Shown piece by piece: positions 41,238 through 51,059 of a stretch of DNA of 64,000 bases. The stretch lies in contig JAKCDC010000004.1 of NCBI GenBank assembly GCA_021838635.1, positions 1 through 64,000 of the forward strand, written 5' to 3'. The position numbers were made by a program, and so were the translations under genes. The first letter of the stretch is position 1, and each line of letters begins with the position of its first letter. The notes under the pieces are model-generated. The model saw only the letters and a list, made by a program, of their open reading frames with translations. It was not told the origin of the DNA and searched no databases. The DNA comes from Pseudomonadota bacterium (GTDB lineage Bacteria; Pseudomonadota; Gammaproteobacteria; Steroidobacterales; Steroidobacteraceae).

Positions 41238-43409
41238 TTAGTCGTCGTTCGAGGCCAGCAGCGGTCCCCCCCAGGCCGGACGTCGCAGTCGAGTGCTGGT
41301 GGCGGCGCTGTCGACGGTGCTGAGGGCGGCATGGGCGCGCAGCTTAGGTTCGATCACGGCGGCGCTCGCCGGTCGGCCGAATAGATAGCCCTGGTATTGG
41401 TCGCAACCGAGCGCGGCGAGGCGGGCCAGCTGTAGCGGCGTCTCGACCCCCTCGGCGATCACCTTCATGTGCAGGTTGTGCGCGAGGGAGATGATGGCGT
41501 GCACGATCAGTCCGGTTTGCGGATCGTCGTTCATCTCGCGCACGAAGCTGGCGTCGATCTTGAGCCGGTCGATCGGGAAGCGGCGCAGGTAACTCATGTT
41601 CGAATAGCCCGTGCCGAAGTCATCCACCGACACCAGCACGCCCATGCGGCTCAGCCGTTCGAGGATCGCCACCGAGGACTGCGCGTCGGTCATGACCGCA
41701 CTCTCGGTGATCTCCAGCTCCAGCAGCTTCGGGGCCAGCTGGTGCGCATCGAGCGCCGCAGCGATGGTCTGCAGCAGGCCGCTCTCGCGAAACTGCAGCG
41801 CCGAGAGGTTCACCGCCACGCGCATCAGCAGTCCGTCGTTCTGCCACAGGCGGGCTTGTCGGCAGGCCTCCTCTAGAACCCAGGCGCCGATCGGCAGAAT
41901 GAGGCCGGTTTCCTCGGCGATCGGTATGAAGGTGAGGGGTGGAAGGTAGCCGCGTTCCGGGTGGCGCCAGCGCAGCAGCGCCTCGACGCTGCTGACGCGC
42001 CCGCTCGTGACCTCGACGCGCGGCTGATAGTGCAGCTCGAACTGGCCGCGCTCGAGCGCCCGGTGCAGGTCGCTCTCCAGGCACAGACGCTCTTGCGTGA
42101 AACCGTTCATGTCTGCGGCGAAGCACTGCCAGGACCGCCCGCCACGCCGCTTCGCGCTGTACATTGCCTCATCCGCATGGGCCAGGAGTGTCTCCTGCGT
42201 ATCGGCATCGCCGGGGTGCAGACTGATGCCGATGCTGGTGGAGACCAGGACCTCCAGCGTCTGCAGGCGCAGCGGCTTGCTCAGCGCCGCGCTGATGCTC
42301 TCAGCGACGCGGCCGGCCTCGGCGGGGCTGCGGACGTGCCGCACGAGCACCAGAAATTCATCGCCGCTCATACGCGCAACGGTGTCGCCCGCGCGCACCG
42401 CGACGCGCAGCCGGCGCGCCACCTCGCGCAGTAGCTCATCGCCAGCGCTGTGGCCGAGCGAATCGTTGATCAGCTTAAAACGGTCGAGGTCAAGGGCGAG
42501 CACGGCGAACGGCCCGAGGCCGGCGCGCGCGTCCTTCAAGGCTGCCTCGAGGCGCCCGAGGAACGCGGTGTGGTTGGGCAGCCCGGTCAGCGCATCGTGC
42601 AGCGCCTGGTGGCGCAACTGCGCATTGATCTGCCGCAGCCGACTCGCGTGCGCCCGGGTGCGCGCCGCCAGTTCCGCGGTATACAGATCGCTGATCAGCG
42701 TGCAGGCGAGTACGCTGCCGGCGGCCAGCGCGATCGTAGCGGCGCACCAGAAGCTATTCAGAACCAGTCCGCCGCGGCTGACGGCGCCGGGGGCGAAGTG
42801 GGCGGCGGCGATGCCGAGGTAGTGGGTACCGCTGATGCCCAGGCCCATCAGCACCGCACCAGCGAGACGGGCCAGCGGGTGCGCCGTCGGGTCCCGCCGC
42901 GGCTGGAACGTCAGGTGCAGTGCCAGACCGGAGGTCAGGATGCTGAAAAGGATCGAAGCGGCGAGGAGCGCGGGCCGGTAGCGAATCGCCGGGGTGATGT
43001 CGATGGCGGCCATGCCGAGGTAGTGCATCGCGCCAATGCCGCCGCCCATCACCAGCGCGCCGAACATGAGCCGGCGCAGGCTCAGCCGCCCGGTGGCCGC
43101 GATGCGGATCGCACCCCAGGAGGTCAGGATCGCCACCAGCAGCGACAGCAGCGTCAGCGGCACGTCGTAGTGCAGTTGGATCGGCATCGCCATGGCGAGC
43201 ATGCCAATGAAGTGCATCGACCAGATGCCGATGCCGAGCACGCAAGCGCCGCCGAAGGTCCAGAAGCGACGCAGGGGGCGGCCCTCATCCACAACGCGTG
43301 CGGCGAGGCGAAACGCGGTGTAGGCGACGAAGACGGCGATCGTGACCGACAGCCCGACCAGCCAGCTATCGAAGGTGGTGTGCATGACGAACCGATTCCA
43401 TGCGCGCAT
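41238..43409 (-). CDS. MHYT-GGDEF-EAL membrane protein (cyclic-di-GMP turnover)
   Basis: 723 aa. An N-terminal MHYT sensor of seven membrane helices has three motif copies (SMHFIGMLA, AMHYLGMAA, THYLGIAAAH), thought to bind copper or a diatomic gas. A GGDEF domain follows with SGDEF and an upstream RAGD I-site, then an EAL domain with EALLRWRHPERGYLPPLTFIPIAEE, NLSALQF, LEITESAVM, DDFGTGYSNMSYLRRFPIDRLKID and EGVET. The phosphodiesterase residues look complete; cyclase activity is possible with SGDEF. Start is uncertain: ATG 43409 or 43385 both give a complete first helix, and the ORF's extra 33 residues seem unneeded. Upstream of GAF-GGDEF on the same strand. Confidence 0.9.
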   Translation of the reverse strand: MRAWNRFVMHTTFDSWLVGLSVTIAVFVAYTAFRLAARVVDEGRPLRRFWTFGGACVLGIGIWSMHFIGMLAMAMPIQLHYDVPLTLLSLLVAILTSWGAIRIAATGRLSLRRLMFGALVMGGGIGAMHYLGMAAIDITPAIRYRPALLAASILFSILTSGLALHLTFQPRRDPTAHPLARLAGAVLMGLGISGTHYLGIAAAHFAPGAVSRGGLVLNSFWCAATIALAAGSVLACTLISDLYTAELAARTRAHASRLRQINAQLRHQALHDALTGLPNHTAFLGRLEAALKDARAGLGPFAVLALDLDRFKLINDSLGHSAGDELLREVARRLRVAVRAGDTVARMSGDEFLVLVRHVRSPAEAGRVAESISAALSKPLRLQTLEVLVSTSIGISLHPGDADTQETLLAHADEAMYSAKRRGGRSWQCFAADMNGFTQERLCLESDLHRALERGQFELHYQPRVEVTSGRVSSVEALLRWRHPERGYLPPLTFIPIAEETGLILPIGAWVLEEACRQARLWQNDGLLMRVAVNLSALQFRESGLLQTIAAALDAHQLAPKLLELEITESAVMTDAQSSVAILERLSRMGVLVSVDDFGTGYSNMSYLRRFPIDRLKIDASFVREMNDDPQTGLIVHAIISLAHNLHMKVIAEGVETPLQLARLAALGCDQYQGYLFGRPASAAVIEPKLRAHAALSTVDSAATSTRLRRPAWGGPLLASNDD

Positions 43410-43702
43410 CCTAATGAGGGCCTGCCGGCGAGCTGTGACTCGCGTCGCAGCAGCGCGCAGGCAGCCTGGCCCTGCCGCGGCGCCTGTGCGGCGGGCTAAC
43501 TCGTTCATCAGCCTAAGAATTTTTGCGATTTGTCACGGATTGGGGCGGGTTCGTATACGTACAAATCCCGATCCCCGCCGAGCGTGCGGGCCCGCGGGAG
43601 CGGGTGGGGCTAGGACATTTGCCGCGGTTGGCGCAAGACTTGTTGTGCGGCGGCCGATTGCGCATAGTGCGGCCTCCTTCGGCCGACCCCTCCCCACCGC
43701 TG

Positions 43703-46075
43703 ATGCTGTCCATCGAATCCCGTATCGCCGCGGAGCTCGCGGTCCGTCCGCCGCAGGTTCTCGCGGCCGTCGCGCTGCTCGACGGTGGCGCTACCGTCCC
43801 GTTCGTCGCCCGCTACCGCAAAGAGGCCACCGGCGGCCTCGATGATGTCCAGCTGCGCACGCTGCAAGAGCGCCTGGTCTATCTGCGCGAACTCGAGGAG
43901 CGGCGCGTGGTGGTGCTGAAGAGCATCGAGGAGCAGGGGAAGCTCACGCCGGAGCTGCGCGCGAGTCTCGAGGCCGCCGAGACCAAGCAGCGCCTGGAGG
44001 ATTTGTATCTGCCCTATAAGCCCAAGCGGCGTACCAAGGCACAGATTGCCCGCGAGGCGGGACTCGATGCGCTCGCCACGGCGCTGCTCGAAGACCCGCA
44101 GCTCGATCCGGAGCGCGAGGCCGCCAAATATCTGCGCGAGCCGTTCACTACGGAGCAGGGGGAGAACCCGGGCGTCCCGGACACCAAGGTGGCGCTGGAA
44201 GGTGCCCGCCAGGTGTTGATGGAGCGTTTCGCGGAGGATGCGGCGCTGGTCGGCTCGCTGCGCGAGCACCTGCACGAGACGGGCTGGGTGGTCGCGAAAA
44301 TCGAGCCGGGCAAGGAGGAGGCTGGCGCGAAGTTCCGCGACTACTTTGACTATCGCGAGCCCCTCAAGGCGATTCCCTCGCATCGGGCGCTCGCGCTGTT
44401 TCGCGGTCGCAAGGAGCAGGTGCTGCAGATCGTGCTGAAGCTGCCGGAGCAGTTGGAGACCGAAGGGGCGCCGGCGACCACCGAGGCCAACTCCTGCGAG
44501 CGCAAGATCGCCGCGCGCTTCGCAATCGCTGATCAGGGTCGCCCGGCCGATGCGTGGCTCGCCCAGACCGTGCGTTGGTCCTGGCAGGTGAAGCTCGCCT
44601 GGCAGCTCGAAGGCGAGCTGTTCGCCGCGCTGCGCGAGAGTGCCGAAACCGAGGCGATTTCCGTGTTTGCGCGCAACTTGCACGACCTGCTGCTCGCCGC
44701 GCCGGCCGGTCCGCGGGCGACCATGGGACTCGATCCGGGACTGCGCACGGGCGTGAAGGTGGCAGTCGTGGATCGTACCGGCAAGGTGCTCGATACCGCG
44801 ACGGTCTATCCGCACGTGCCGCGCAATGAATGGGAGGCGACACTGCAGGTGCTCGTGGCGCTGTGCCGCAAGCATTCGGTCGATCTGATCAGCATCGGCA
44901 ATGGCACCGCCTCGCGCGAAACAGACCGTCTGGCCGCCGACCTGATCAAGCGGTTCCCGGACTTGAAGCTCACCAAAATCGTGGTATCGGAGGCGGGAGC
45001 CTCGGTGTACTCGGCATCCGAGCTCGCATCGCGGGAGTTGCCGGAGCTCGACGTCAGCCTGCGTGGCGGTGTGTCCATTGCGCGCCGCTTGCAGGATCCG
45101 CTCGCGGAGCTGGTGAAAATCGATCCGAAATCGATCGGTGTGGGTCAGTACCAGCATGACGTCAACCAGAGCAAGCTGGCTCGCTCACTCGATGCGGTGG
45201 TCGAGGACTGCGTCAACGCCGTCGGCGTCGACGTCAACACCGCCTCCCCGGCGCTGCTGGCACGCATTTCCGGCCTGTCGGGGACGCTGGCCGAGGCGAT
45301 CGTGCGCCACCGCAACGAGCATGGGGCGTTTGGCAGCCGTGAGGCGCTGCTCGCCGTGCCCCGCCTGGGTGCAAAGACGTTCGAACAGGCCGCAGGATTC
45401 CTGCGCGTCAACGATGGCTCGAACCCGCTCGACCGCTCCGCGGTACACCCGGAGGCTTATCCGCTCGTCGAGCGCATCCTGGCCGATCTCGGCAAGCCGC
45501 TCGCCCAGGTGATGGGCGACGCTGGCGCCCTGAAGCGCCTCGATGCCGGGCGGTACACCGACGAGCGGTTCGGTCTGCCAACGGTGCGTGACATCCTGCG
45601 TGAGCTCGAGAAGCCCGGTCGCGATCCGCGCCCGGAGTTCAAGACCGCGGTGTTCCACGAGGGCGTGGAGGATCTGAAAGATCTGCAGCCGGGCATGCTG
45701 CTCGAGGGCGTGGTGACCAACGTCACCAACTTCGGCGCCTTTGTCGACATCGGTGTGCACCAGGATGGTCTGGTGCACATTTCCATGATGTCGCACCGGT
45801 TCGTGAAGGATCCGCGCGAACTCGTCAAGGCCGGCGACGTGGTCAAGATCAAAGTGCTCGAGGTGGATCTGCAGCGCCGGCGCGTCGCACTCACCATGCG
45901 GCTCGATGAGGCTCCCTCGCCTGAGCGCACCGGCGCCGCCCCGCGGCCGAGCGGGGAGAGCGAGCGAAACCGACGCAATCCGCGCCCCGCCCCGCGGGCG
46001 CATACCGCGCGTGCCAGCGAACCCGGTGGCAATGGAGTGATGGCGGAGGCATTGGCGCGCGCGCTGAAGCGCTAG
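43703..46075 (+). CDS. tex: Tex family S1 RNA-binding transcription accessory protein
   Basis: 790 aa. Highly conserved cytoplasmic nucleic-acid-binding protein related to eukaryotic Spt6. Order: N-terminal helical region ([48 protein letters not shown]), YqgF-like fold ([19 protein letters not shown]), helix-hairpin-helix motifs ([21 protein letters not shown]), and a C-terminal S1 domain ([31 protein letters not shown]). A basic disordered tail follows. The ATG at 43703 is the conserved start; the ORF's 60 upstream residues are not. A strong hairpin ends the gene. Confidence 0.96.
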   Translation: MLSIESRIAAELAVRPPQVLAAVALLDGGATVPFVARYRKEATGGLDDVQLRTLQERLVYLRELEERRVVVLKSIEEQGKLTPELRASLEAAETKQRLEDLYLPYKPKRRTKAQIAREAGLDALATALLEDPQLDPEREAAKYLREPFTTEQGENPGVPDTKVALEGARQVLMERFAEDAALVGSLREHLHETGWVVAKIEPGKEEAGAKFRDYFDYREPLKAIPSHRALALFRGRKEQVLQIVLKLPEQLETEGAPATTEANSCERKIAARFAIADQGRPADAWLAQTVRWSWQVKLAWQLEGELFAALRESAETEAISVFARNLHDLLLAAPAGPRATMGLDPGLRTGVKVAVVDRTGKVLDTATVYPHVPRNEWEATLQVLVALCRKHSVDLISIGNGTASRETDRLAADLIKRFPDLKLTKIVVSEAGASVYSASELASRELPELDVSLRGGVSIARRLQDPLAELVKIDPKSIGVGQYQHDVNQSKLARSLDAVVEDCVNAVGVDVNTASPALLARISGLSGTLAEAIVRHRNEHGAFGSREALLAVPRLGAKTFEQAAGFLRVNDGSNPLDRSAVHPEAYPLVERILADLGKPLAQVMGDAGALKRLDAGRYTDERFGLPTVRDILRELEKPGRDPRPEFKTAVFHEGVEDLKDLQPGMLLEGVVTNVTNFGAFVDIGVHQDGLVHISMMSHRFVKDPRELVKAGDVVKIKVLEVDLQRRRVALTMRLDEAPSPERTGAAPRPSGESERNRRNPRPAPRAHTARASEPGGNGVMAEALARALKR

Positions 46076-46095
46076 CGTCCAGCGCTTCAGCGCGC
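46059..46095. terminator. Bidirectional 15-bp hairpin terminator
   Basis: A perfect 15-bp stem, GCGCGCTGAAGCGCT with AGCGCTTCAGCGCGC, and a 7-nt loop. It spans the last codons of tex and the gap to the convergent MerR-type regulator, serving both genes. Confidence 0.72.
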
Positions 46096-46102
46096 GGATA
46101 TC

Positions 46103-47032
46103 TCATGCCGGGTCGTGTTCCGCCCGGTAATCGGATATCACCCGCGGCAACTCTTCGAGGCGGGCGATGAAGCGCACCCCGGGGATGCGGCGGCGTAGCC
46201 GGGCCCAGCGCGCGCCTCCGGCCCAGATTTCGATGTGCTGGGGTAACTGGGCGCGCAGGTCCTTGAGCATCTCGAGCGCGGCTTTTTGCCGCAGGGCCTC
46301 GCTGAAGGACAGGCCGACCACCTCCACGCCCTGCTGCCGCGCCGCCTCGCTGATATCCCAGGCGGGCGTCTGCACGCCCAGAGACACGCAGCGGATGCCT
46401 TCGACCGCCAAGCATGCCTGCGCCATCAGCAGCCCCAACTGATGCTCTTCGCCCGGCAGCGTCGTCAGCATGACGCTGGGGTGGCGCACGCCCGGGTAGA
46501 TGGCCCCGATGCCCTGGCGCAGCTGATGCTGCATCTGCTCGGTGTAGAGGTGCTCCTGGCTGATCGACAGCTGGCCGAGCGACCAGGCCTCCCCGACCCG
46601 CAGATTCATCCGGGCGGCGAAATCGATGACGAAGCGCTGCAGTCCGAGCCGCTGCAATGCCAGGGAAAGATGCGAGCGCAGGCCTGTTTCGTCGTAGGTC
46701 GCCAGGAGCCGCAGCGTGGTGTCGAACAGCTCCCCGTCCTCGGGCCGGGCGGCGGCGTGGGCAGGTTTGTCTTCGTCCCCCGATGCCCGCGCGATCAGCG
46801 CTTCCAGCGGCGTTGCGACCAGCTGTCCGGCACGTAACCCGCGGCCGAGCAAACGGCTGATCAGCCGCAGCTTGTGCACCTGGTCCTGCGGGTAAAGGCG
46901 CTCACCGTGCGCATCCCGCAGCGGTAGCGGAAACCCATAGCGTCGCTCCCAGATCCGCAGGGTGTCCTTGGACAGCCCTGTCTCGCGCTCCACGGCGCTG
47001 ATCGAGGCATCGGGCAACTGAGGCGTGGGCAC
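46103..47032 (-). CDS. CarH/LitR-type MerR regulator with adenosyl-B12 photosensor domain
   Basis: 309 aa from the GTG at 47032. Residues of about 8-75 are a MerR winged helix ([26 protein letters not shown]). A helical-bundle cap follows, then a Rossmann-like B12-binding domain. The cap carries Wx9EH exactly (W150, E160-H161: [12 protein letters not shown]), and the B12 domain has ExHxxG (E195-x-H197-x-x-G200), whose His is the lower cobalt ligand in CarH. Spacing of these residues matches Thermus CarH. Such proteins bind DNA in the dark with adenosylcobalamin and let go in light. It diverges from folE2 with inverted repeats between, so folE2 is the obvious target. Confidence 0.85.
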   Translation of the reverse strand: MPTPQLPDASISAVERETGLSKDTLRIWERRYGFPLPLRDAHGERLYPQDQVHKLRLISRLLGRGLRAGQLVATPLEALIARASGDEDKPAHAAARPEDGELFDTTLRLLATYDETGLRSHLSLALQRLGLQRFVIDFAARMNLRVGEAWSLGQLSISQEHLYTEQMQHQLRQGIGAIYPGVRHPSVMLTTLPGEEHQLGLLMAQACLAVEGIRCVSLGVQTPAWDISEAARQQGVEVVGLSFSEALRQKAALEMLKDLRAQLPQHIEIWAGGARWARLRRRIPGVRFIARLEELPRVISDYRAEHDPA

Positions 47033-47034
47033 GT

Positions 47035-47049
47035 TTTGTCCTGGACAAA
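47035..47049. promoter_or_regulatory. Operator copy 1: TTTGTC-N3-GACAAA
   Basis: TTTGTC CTG GACAAA; the full perfect repeat is TTTTGTCC-T-GGACAAAA (47034-47050). It abuts the -35 of the folE2 promoter and starts 2 bp upstream of the regulator's GTG. Same core as copy 2. Confidence 0.6.
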
Positions 47050-47051
47050 AA

Positions 47052-47080
47052 TTGACAGATCTCAGCCCAGGCCATATTGT
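47052..47080 (+). promoter_or_regulatory. Sigma-70-type promoter of folE2
   Basis: A consensus TTGACA (47052-47057), exactly 17 bp, then TATTGT (47075-47080). Initiation would lie near 47087, about 45 nt before the folE2 ATG. The two TTTGTC-N3-GACAAA repeats flank it. Confidence 0.55.
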
Positions 47081-47096
47081 CCACACACACGTTCAA

Positions 47097-47111
47097 TTTG
47101 TCTAGGACAAA
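47097..47111. promoter_or_regulatory. Operator copy 2: TTTGTC-N3-GACAAA
   Basis: TTTGTC TAG GACAAA, 62 bp centre-to-centre from copy 1 (about six helical turns), placed over the expected early transcribed region of folE2. A half site (TTGTCC) lies between at 47078-47083. The arrangement would suit repression by a tetrameric CarH-like protein. Confidence 0.6.
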
Positions 47112-47131
47112 ATAGCCTACGAGGACGCCCC

Positions 47132-47962
47132 ATGAATGCCGCCGCCCGTTCTGTTCTCGCCGATGTCCAAGCCAGTCCCGATACCCGCAATATCCGCATC
47201 AACCGGGTGGGCGTGAAAGGCTTGCGGACCCAGCTGCGGGTGCGCCAGGCCGATGGCAGCGAGCAGCACACGGTGGCGCGCCTGGATATGTCCGTAGGAC
47301 TCCCGGGCGAGGTGAAGGGGACGCACATGTCCCGCTTCGTCGAGGTCATCGAGGCCAATCCGACGGCGCTCGATCTGCCGGCGCTGCTGGCGCTGCTGCA
47401 ACGGATGCTCGCGCGGCTCGGCGCCGATCGCGGCGAGATCGCCGTGGCCTGCACGTATTTCATCCGAAAATCTGCCCCGGTCTCGGGCGTGGAGAGCCTG
47501 CTCGATTATGAAATCCTGATGCGCGCGGTACATGACCCGCAGGGCGGCACGCGCGCAACGCTGCAGGTGTGCGTGCCGGTGACGAGTCTGTGTCCCTGCT
47601 CGAAGGAGATTTCCGCGTACGGTGCGCACAACCAGCGCTCGCACGTGACCATTGAGGCGCAGCTGAATGCGCCGATGAGCATCGAGGAACTCGTCCGCAT
47701 CGCCGAGGAGGAAGCCTCGTGCGAGCTGTTCGGTCTGCTGAAGCGGCCGGATGAGAAATTCGTGACCGAGCGCGCCTACGAGAATCCGAAGTTCGCCGAG
47801 GACCTCGTGCGCGACATCGCGCTGCGTCTGAACGCCGAGGAGCGGGTGACGCGCTATCGTGTGACGGCCGAGAACTTCGAATCCATCCACAACCACTCCG
47901 CATTCGCTGAAATCGAGCGCGCGGCACACCCCGCGGCATCCGATCACCCGCACCTCGCCTGA
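47132..47962 (+). CDS. folE2: GTP cyclohydrolase FolE2
   Basis: 276 aa. Type IB GTP cyclohydrolase I, converting GTP to 7,8-dihydroneopterin triphosphate, first step of folate and related pterin synthesis. Marks: the GxHMSRF motif ([14 protein letters not shown]), the catalytic-metal segment [24 protein letters not shown] and the C-terminal [10 protein letters not shown]. It does not depend strictly on zinc, unlike FolE. A GAGG ribosome site precedes the ATG. Control by the divergent B12 photosensor is likely. Light control makes sense if the folate is for photolyase/cryptochrome antenna pigment, as in some LitR regulons. Confidence 0.94.
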   Translation: MNAAARSVLADVQASPDTRNIRINRVGVKGLRTQLRVRQADGSEQHTVARLDMSVGLPGEVKGTHMSRFVEVIEANPTALDLPALLALLQRMLARLGADRGEIAVACTYFIRKSAPVSGVESLLDYEILMRAVHDPQGGTRATLQVCVPVTSLCPCSKEISAYGAHNQRSHVTIEAQLNAPMSIEELVRIAEEEASCELFGLLKRPDEKFVTERAYENPKFAEDLVRDIALRLNAEERVTRYRVTAENFESIHNHSAFAEIERAAHPAASDHPHLA

Positions 47963-47993
47963 TCATCACGCTGCCCGTGCGAACACCGCCGCG

Positions 47994-48025
47994 CCTGATC
48001 GGGCGCTGGCGCGCGCCCGATCGGG
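47994..48025 (+). terminator. Hairpin terminator after folE2
   Basis: CCTGATCGGGCGC pairs with GCGCCCGATCGGG (one G-T pair) around a 6-nt loop, 32 bp after the stop. No U-tract. Confidence 0.6.
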
Positions 48026-48228
48026 GGCGTAAGGTAAGCACACATGACGGAGGGGGCATGGACAACGTGCGCGCAGGCTAGCGCGGCGCCGGGTGGTGAT
48101 GCACACCGCGTCGGCGCCGCCCGCGCTGAGCGCCGCACTCGCACCGTGGTGCGCGGCCGCGGCCACCAACGGCGTACCCTGCGGGGACGCGCGTGTGATC
48201 TTCACGACTGAGCGGAGTGCAGGCGCCG

Positions 48229-51042
48229 ATGCGTTGGACGATGGAACGCAAAACGCAGCTCGCCTTCGCCTGTGCTTTGGCCTGTGTGGTGCTGATCGGA
48301 GTCGTCTCCGTGCTCAGCCTGCAGCGCCTGCGGCGCGACGCCGCCTGGGTCACGCACACCGTGATGGTGCTTGCGAATCTGCGCCAACTGCAGGGCGGCA
48401 TCGAGACGGCCGAGTCCGATGAGCGAGACTTCCTCATCACCGAGAGTCCGACCGACCTGCGCGGGTACCGACATGCCGCGCGTGCCATCGAGGGCGGCTA
48501 CGGCCGGCTGCAGCGCCAGACTGCCGATAATCCGCTCGAACAGCGCCGCCTGGTGCGGCTCGCACCGCTCCTGGCGGCCCGCATCGCCGGGCTGAGTGCG
48601 CTCATCACGCTGCGGCGTGAGCATGGCTTTCAGGCCGCACAGCGCCAGCAGGTGCTGGCGCGGGCGCATCGCACGCTCGCCCAGCAGATCGACCGGATCA
48701 TCCGCCGGATGCGCGTGACCGAGCGAGCGCTGCTGGCCAGTCGCGAGGCGGCCGCCGCGCAGCGCGCGCGCCTGACCGAACAGACCGTCGCGGTCGGTGG
48801 CGCACTGGCCTTCGTCATTACCGCCCTGGCGCTCGGGGCGCTGCGGCGGGATTTTGCCGGGCGCCGCCGGGCCGAGACCGCAGTGCGTCAGTTGAACGCC
48901 GACCTGGAAAACCGTGTCATCCAGCGCACCGATGAACTGGCTCGTGCCAACGCCTCGGTGCGAGCCAGTGAGCGGCGGCTGCGCGCGTTCGTCAGTACCA
49001 CCTCGGACGTCCTCTACCAGATCGCACCGGACTGGAGCGAACTGCGCACCCAGCGCCCGGACGGCGACGGTGGCGCAGCGTCGGTGCCGACCACGGACTG
49101 GCTTGAGCGCTTCGTGCATGCCGAGGACCGCGAGCGGGTGCGCGCCGCCGTTGCCGAAGCGCTGCGCACGGGAGGATTACTCGAACTTGAGCACCGCATT
49201 CGGCGAAGCGACGGCAGCGTCGGTTGGGTGGTGTCCCGAGCGGTACCGCTGAAGGACGACGCGGACCGGATTATCGAATGGTTCGGCGCCGCCAGCGACG
49301 TGACCGAGCGCAAAGAGGCGCGTCTGAAGCTCGAGGCGCAGCTTGCGCGGCTCAGCCTGCTCGGCAGCATCACCCGCGCCATGGGTGAACGCCAGGACGT
49401 GCACAGCATCTTCGAGGTCGTCATCCATACCCTCGAGGCGCACCTGGCGCTCGATTTATGCTCGATCAACCGGTACGACAGCGCCGCGCACCGTCTGATC
49501 GTCGCTCGCGTGGGCAGGCAGAGCGCCGCGCTCGCGCTCGAATTGGCGCTCACCGAGAACACCAGCATCGACATCGGTCAAAACGGTCTGTCGCGTTGTG
49601 TGCGCGGCGAGTTGGTGTACGAACCGGATCTGGCGGTGCTCGGCGCGGTGTTTCCCCGCCGTCTGGCCGCCGGCGGTCTCGGCTCGCTGGTGGCCGCGCC
49701 GCTGCGCTTCGAGAGCCAGGTGTTTGGCGTGCTGCTCGCGGCGCGGCGCGAGCCACGCGGTTTCTCCAGCGGAGAGTGCGAATTTCTGCGTCAACTTGCC
49801 GAGCACGTCGCGCTCGCGGCCCAGCAGACGCAGCTGCACGAGGCGCTGCAGCGCGCGTACGACGATTTGCGCCAGACCCAGCAGGCAGTGCTGCAGCAGG
49901 AGCGTCTGCTCGCCCTCGGTACGATGGCAAGTGGCATCGCGCACGACATCAACAATGCGATCTCCCCCATCATGTTGTATACGGACATGCTGCTCGAGGA
50001 CCCGGAGGTACCGCTCCGGGTCCACAAGTCGCTGCAGGTGATCCAGCGAGCGGTCGAGCAGGTGGCGCACACGGTGGCGCGCATGCGTGAGTTCTACCGA
50101 GCGCGCGAGCCACAGCAGCGGCTCGCGCCGGTCGATCTGAATCAACTGGTCGAGGACGTGATTGATCTGACCCGTGCGCGCTGGAGCGATATGCCGCAGC
50201 AGCGCGGCGTCGTGATCGAGCTGCAGACCGAGCTGCAGCCGCAGCTGCCCCTGGTGCCGGGCGTCGCCAGCGAGTTGCGCGATGCGCTCACCAATCTGGT
50301 GTTCAACGCCGTCGATGCCATGCCGCAGGGCGGGCGCCTGGCGCTGCGGACCCGGCTGCTCGCGCCGGCGGCCGCGAACGGCCCGGCGCGCGGGTACGTG
50401 CAGCTGGCGGTGGCCGACTCCGGGGTGGGCATGGACGAGGAGACGCGCAGCCGCTGCCTCGAACCTTTCTACACCACCAAGGGTGAGCGTGGCACTGGCC
50501 TCGGGCTGCCGATGGTCTACGGCACCCTGCAGCGACACGGCGGGGAAATCGAGGTTGCGAGCGTTCAGGGCGAGGGCACGTGCGTGACGCTGAGCTTTCC
50601 AGTGATGCGCGACGATGCGGGCAGTGTGACCGGGATCCGTCCGGTCGAGGTGGTGCCGCCTCGGCGCATCCTGCTCGTCGATGACGATCCGATCGTGATT
50701 CAATCGACCCGCGAGACGTTGAGCGCCGACGGCCATGCCGTGAGCGCCGCCGACGGTGGGCAGGCGGGAATCGATGCGTTTCGCCACGCGCTGAGCGCGG
50801 GGGAGCCTTATGAAGTCGTGATTACGGACCTGGGCATGCCGCAGGTCGACGGCCGCCAGGTTGCCGCGGCCGTCAAGGGCGCTCGCCCGCAGACGCTCGT
50901 TGTGCTGTTGACCGGCTGGGGGCGGCGGCTGGTAGAGGAGGGGGAGATTCCCCCATACGTCGATCGGGTGCTCACCAAGCCGCCACGGCTGCACGAGCTG
51001 CGGGCGGCATTGGTGCCCCCGGGGGATGCGCCCGCAGCCTGA
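48229..51042 (+). CDS. Hybrid sensor histidine kinase/response regulator (CHASE3-PAS-GAF-HK-REC)
   Basis: 937 aa. A membrane helix (about 8-28) starts a CHASE3-like periplasmic region (GIETAESDERDFLITESPTDLRGYRHA) ended by a second helix (about 185-205). Then a coiled coil, a PAS domain (about 240-360, with LEHRIRRSDGSVGWVVSR), and a GAF domain (about 380-530). HisKA follows with the phospho-His in GIAHDINNAISPI, and HATPase with NLVFNAVDAM, DSGVGMDE and GTGLGLPMVYG. A C-terminal receiver carries the Asp in VITDLGMPQVDG and Lys in VLTKPP. It is convergent with a REC-EAL gene, a plausible output. GTG 48217 is an alternative start. Confidence 0.93.
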   Translation: MRWTMERKTQLAFACALACVVLIGVVSVLSLQRLRRDAAWVTHTVMVLANLRQLQGGIETAESDERDFLITESPTDLRGYRHAARAIEGGYGRLQRQTADNPLEQRRLVRLAPLLAARIAGLSALITLRREHGFQAAQRQQVLARAHRTLAQQIDRIIRRMRVTERALLASREAAAAQRARLTEQTVAVGGALAFVITALALGALRRDFAGRRRAETAVRQLNADLENRVIQRTDELARANASVRASERRLRAFVSTTSDVLYQIAPDWSELRTQRPDGDGGAASVPTTDWLERFVHAEDRERVRAAVAEALRTGGLLELEHRIRRSDGSVGWVVSRAVPLKDDADRIIEWFGAASDVTERKEARLKLEAQLARLSLLGSITRAMGERQDVHSIFEVVIHTLEAHLALDLCSINRYDSAAHRLIVARVGRQSAALALELALTENTSIDIGQNGLSRCVRGELVYEPDLAVLGAVFPRRLAAGGLGSLVAAPLRFESQVFGVLLAARREPRGFSSGECEFLRQLAEHVALAAQQTQLHEALQRAYDDLRQTQQAVLQQERLLALGTMASGIAHDINNAISPIMLYTDMLLEDPEVPLRVHKSLQVIQRAVEQVAHTVARMREFYRAREPQQRLAPVDLNQLVEDVIDLTRARWSDMPQQRGVVIELQTELQPQLPLVPGVASELRDALTNLVFNAVDAMPQGGRLALRTRLLAPAAANGPARGYVQLAVADSGVGMDEETRSRCLEPFYTTKGERGTGLGLPMVYGTLQRHGGEIEVASVQGEGTCVTLSFPVMRDDAGSVTGIRPVEVVPPRRILLVDDDPIVIQSTRETLSADGHAVSAADGGQAGIDAFRHALSAGEPYEVVITDLGMPQVDGRQVAAAVKGARPQTLVVLLTGWGRRLVEEGEIPPYVDRVLTKPPRLHELRAALVPPGDAPAA

Positions 51043-51059
51043 ACGACTAGAGGTTCAGG
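51038..51059. terminator. Short hairpin spanning convergent stops
   Basis: CCTGAAC pairs with GTTCAGG around 8 nt, covering the stop codons of both the histidine kinase and the REC-EAL gene. A seven-bp stem is modest; no U-tract. Confidence 0.35.

Noticed and set aside
3613-43562. GTATACGTAC occurring upstream of both the SbcD-like gene (3613-3622) and tex (43553-43562)
   Set aside because: Only 10 nt, no matching flanks and no shared function; may be chance.
43610-45157. 515-aa minus-strand ORF
   Set aside because: Antisense to tex.
49456-50994. 512-aa minus-strand ORF
   Set aside because: Antisense to the histidine kinase.
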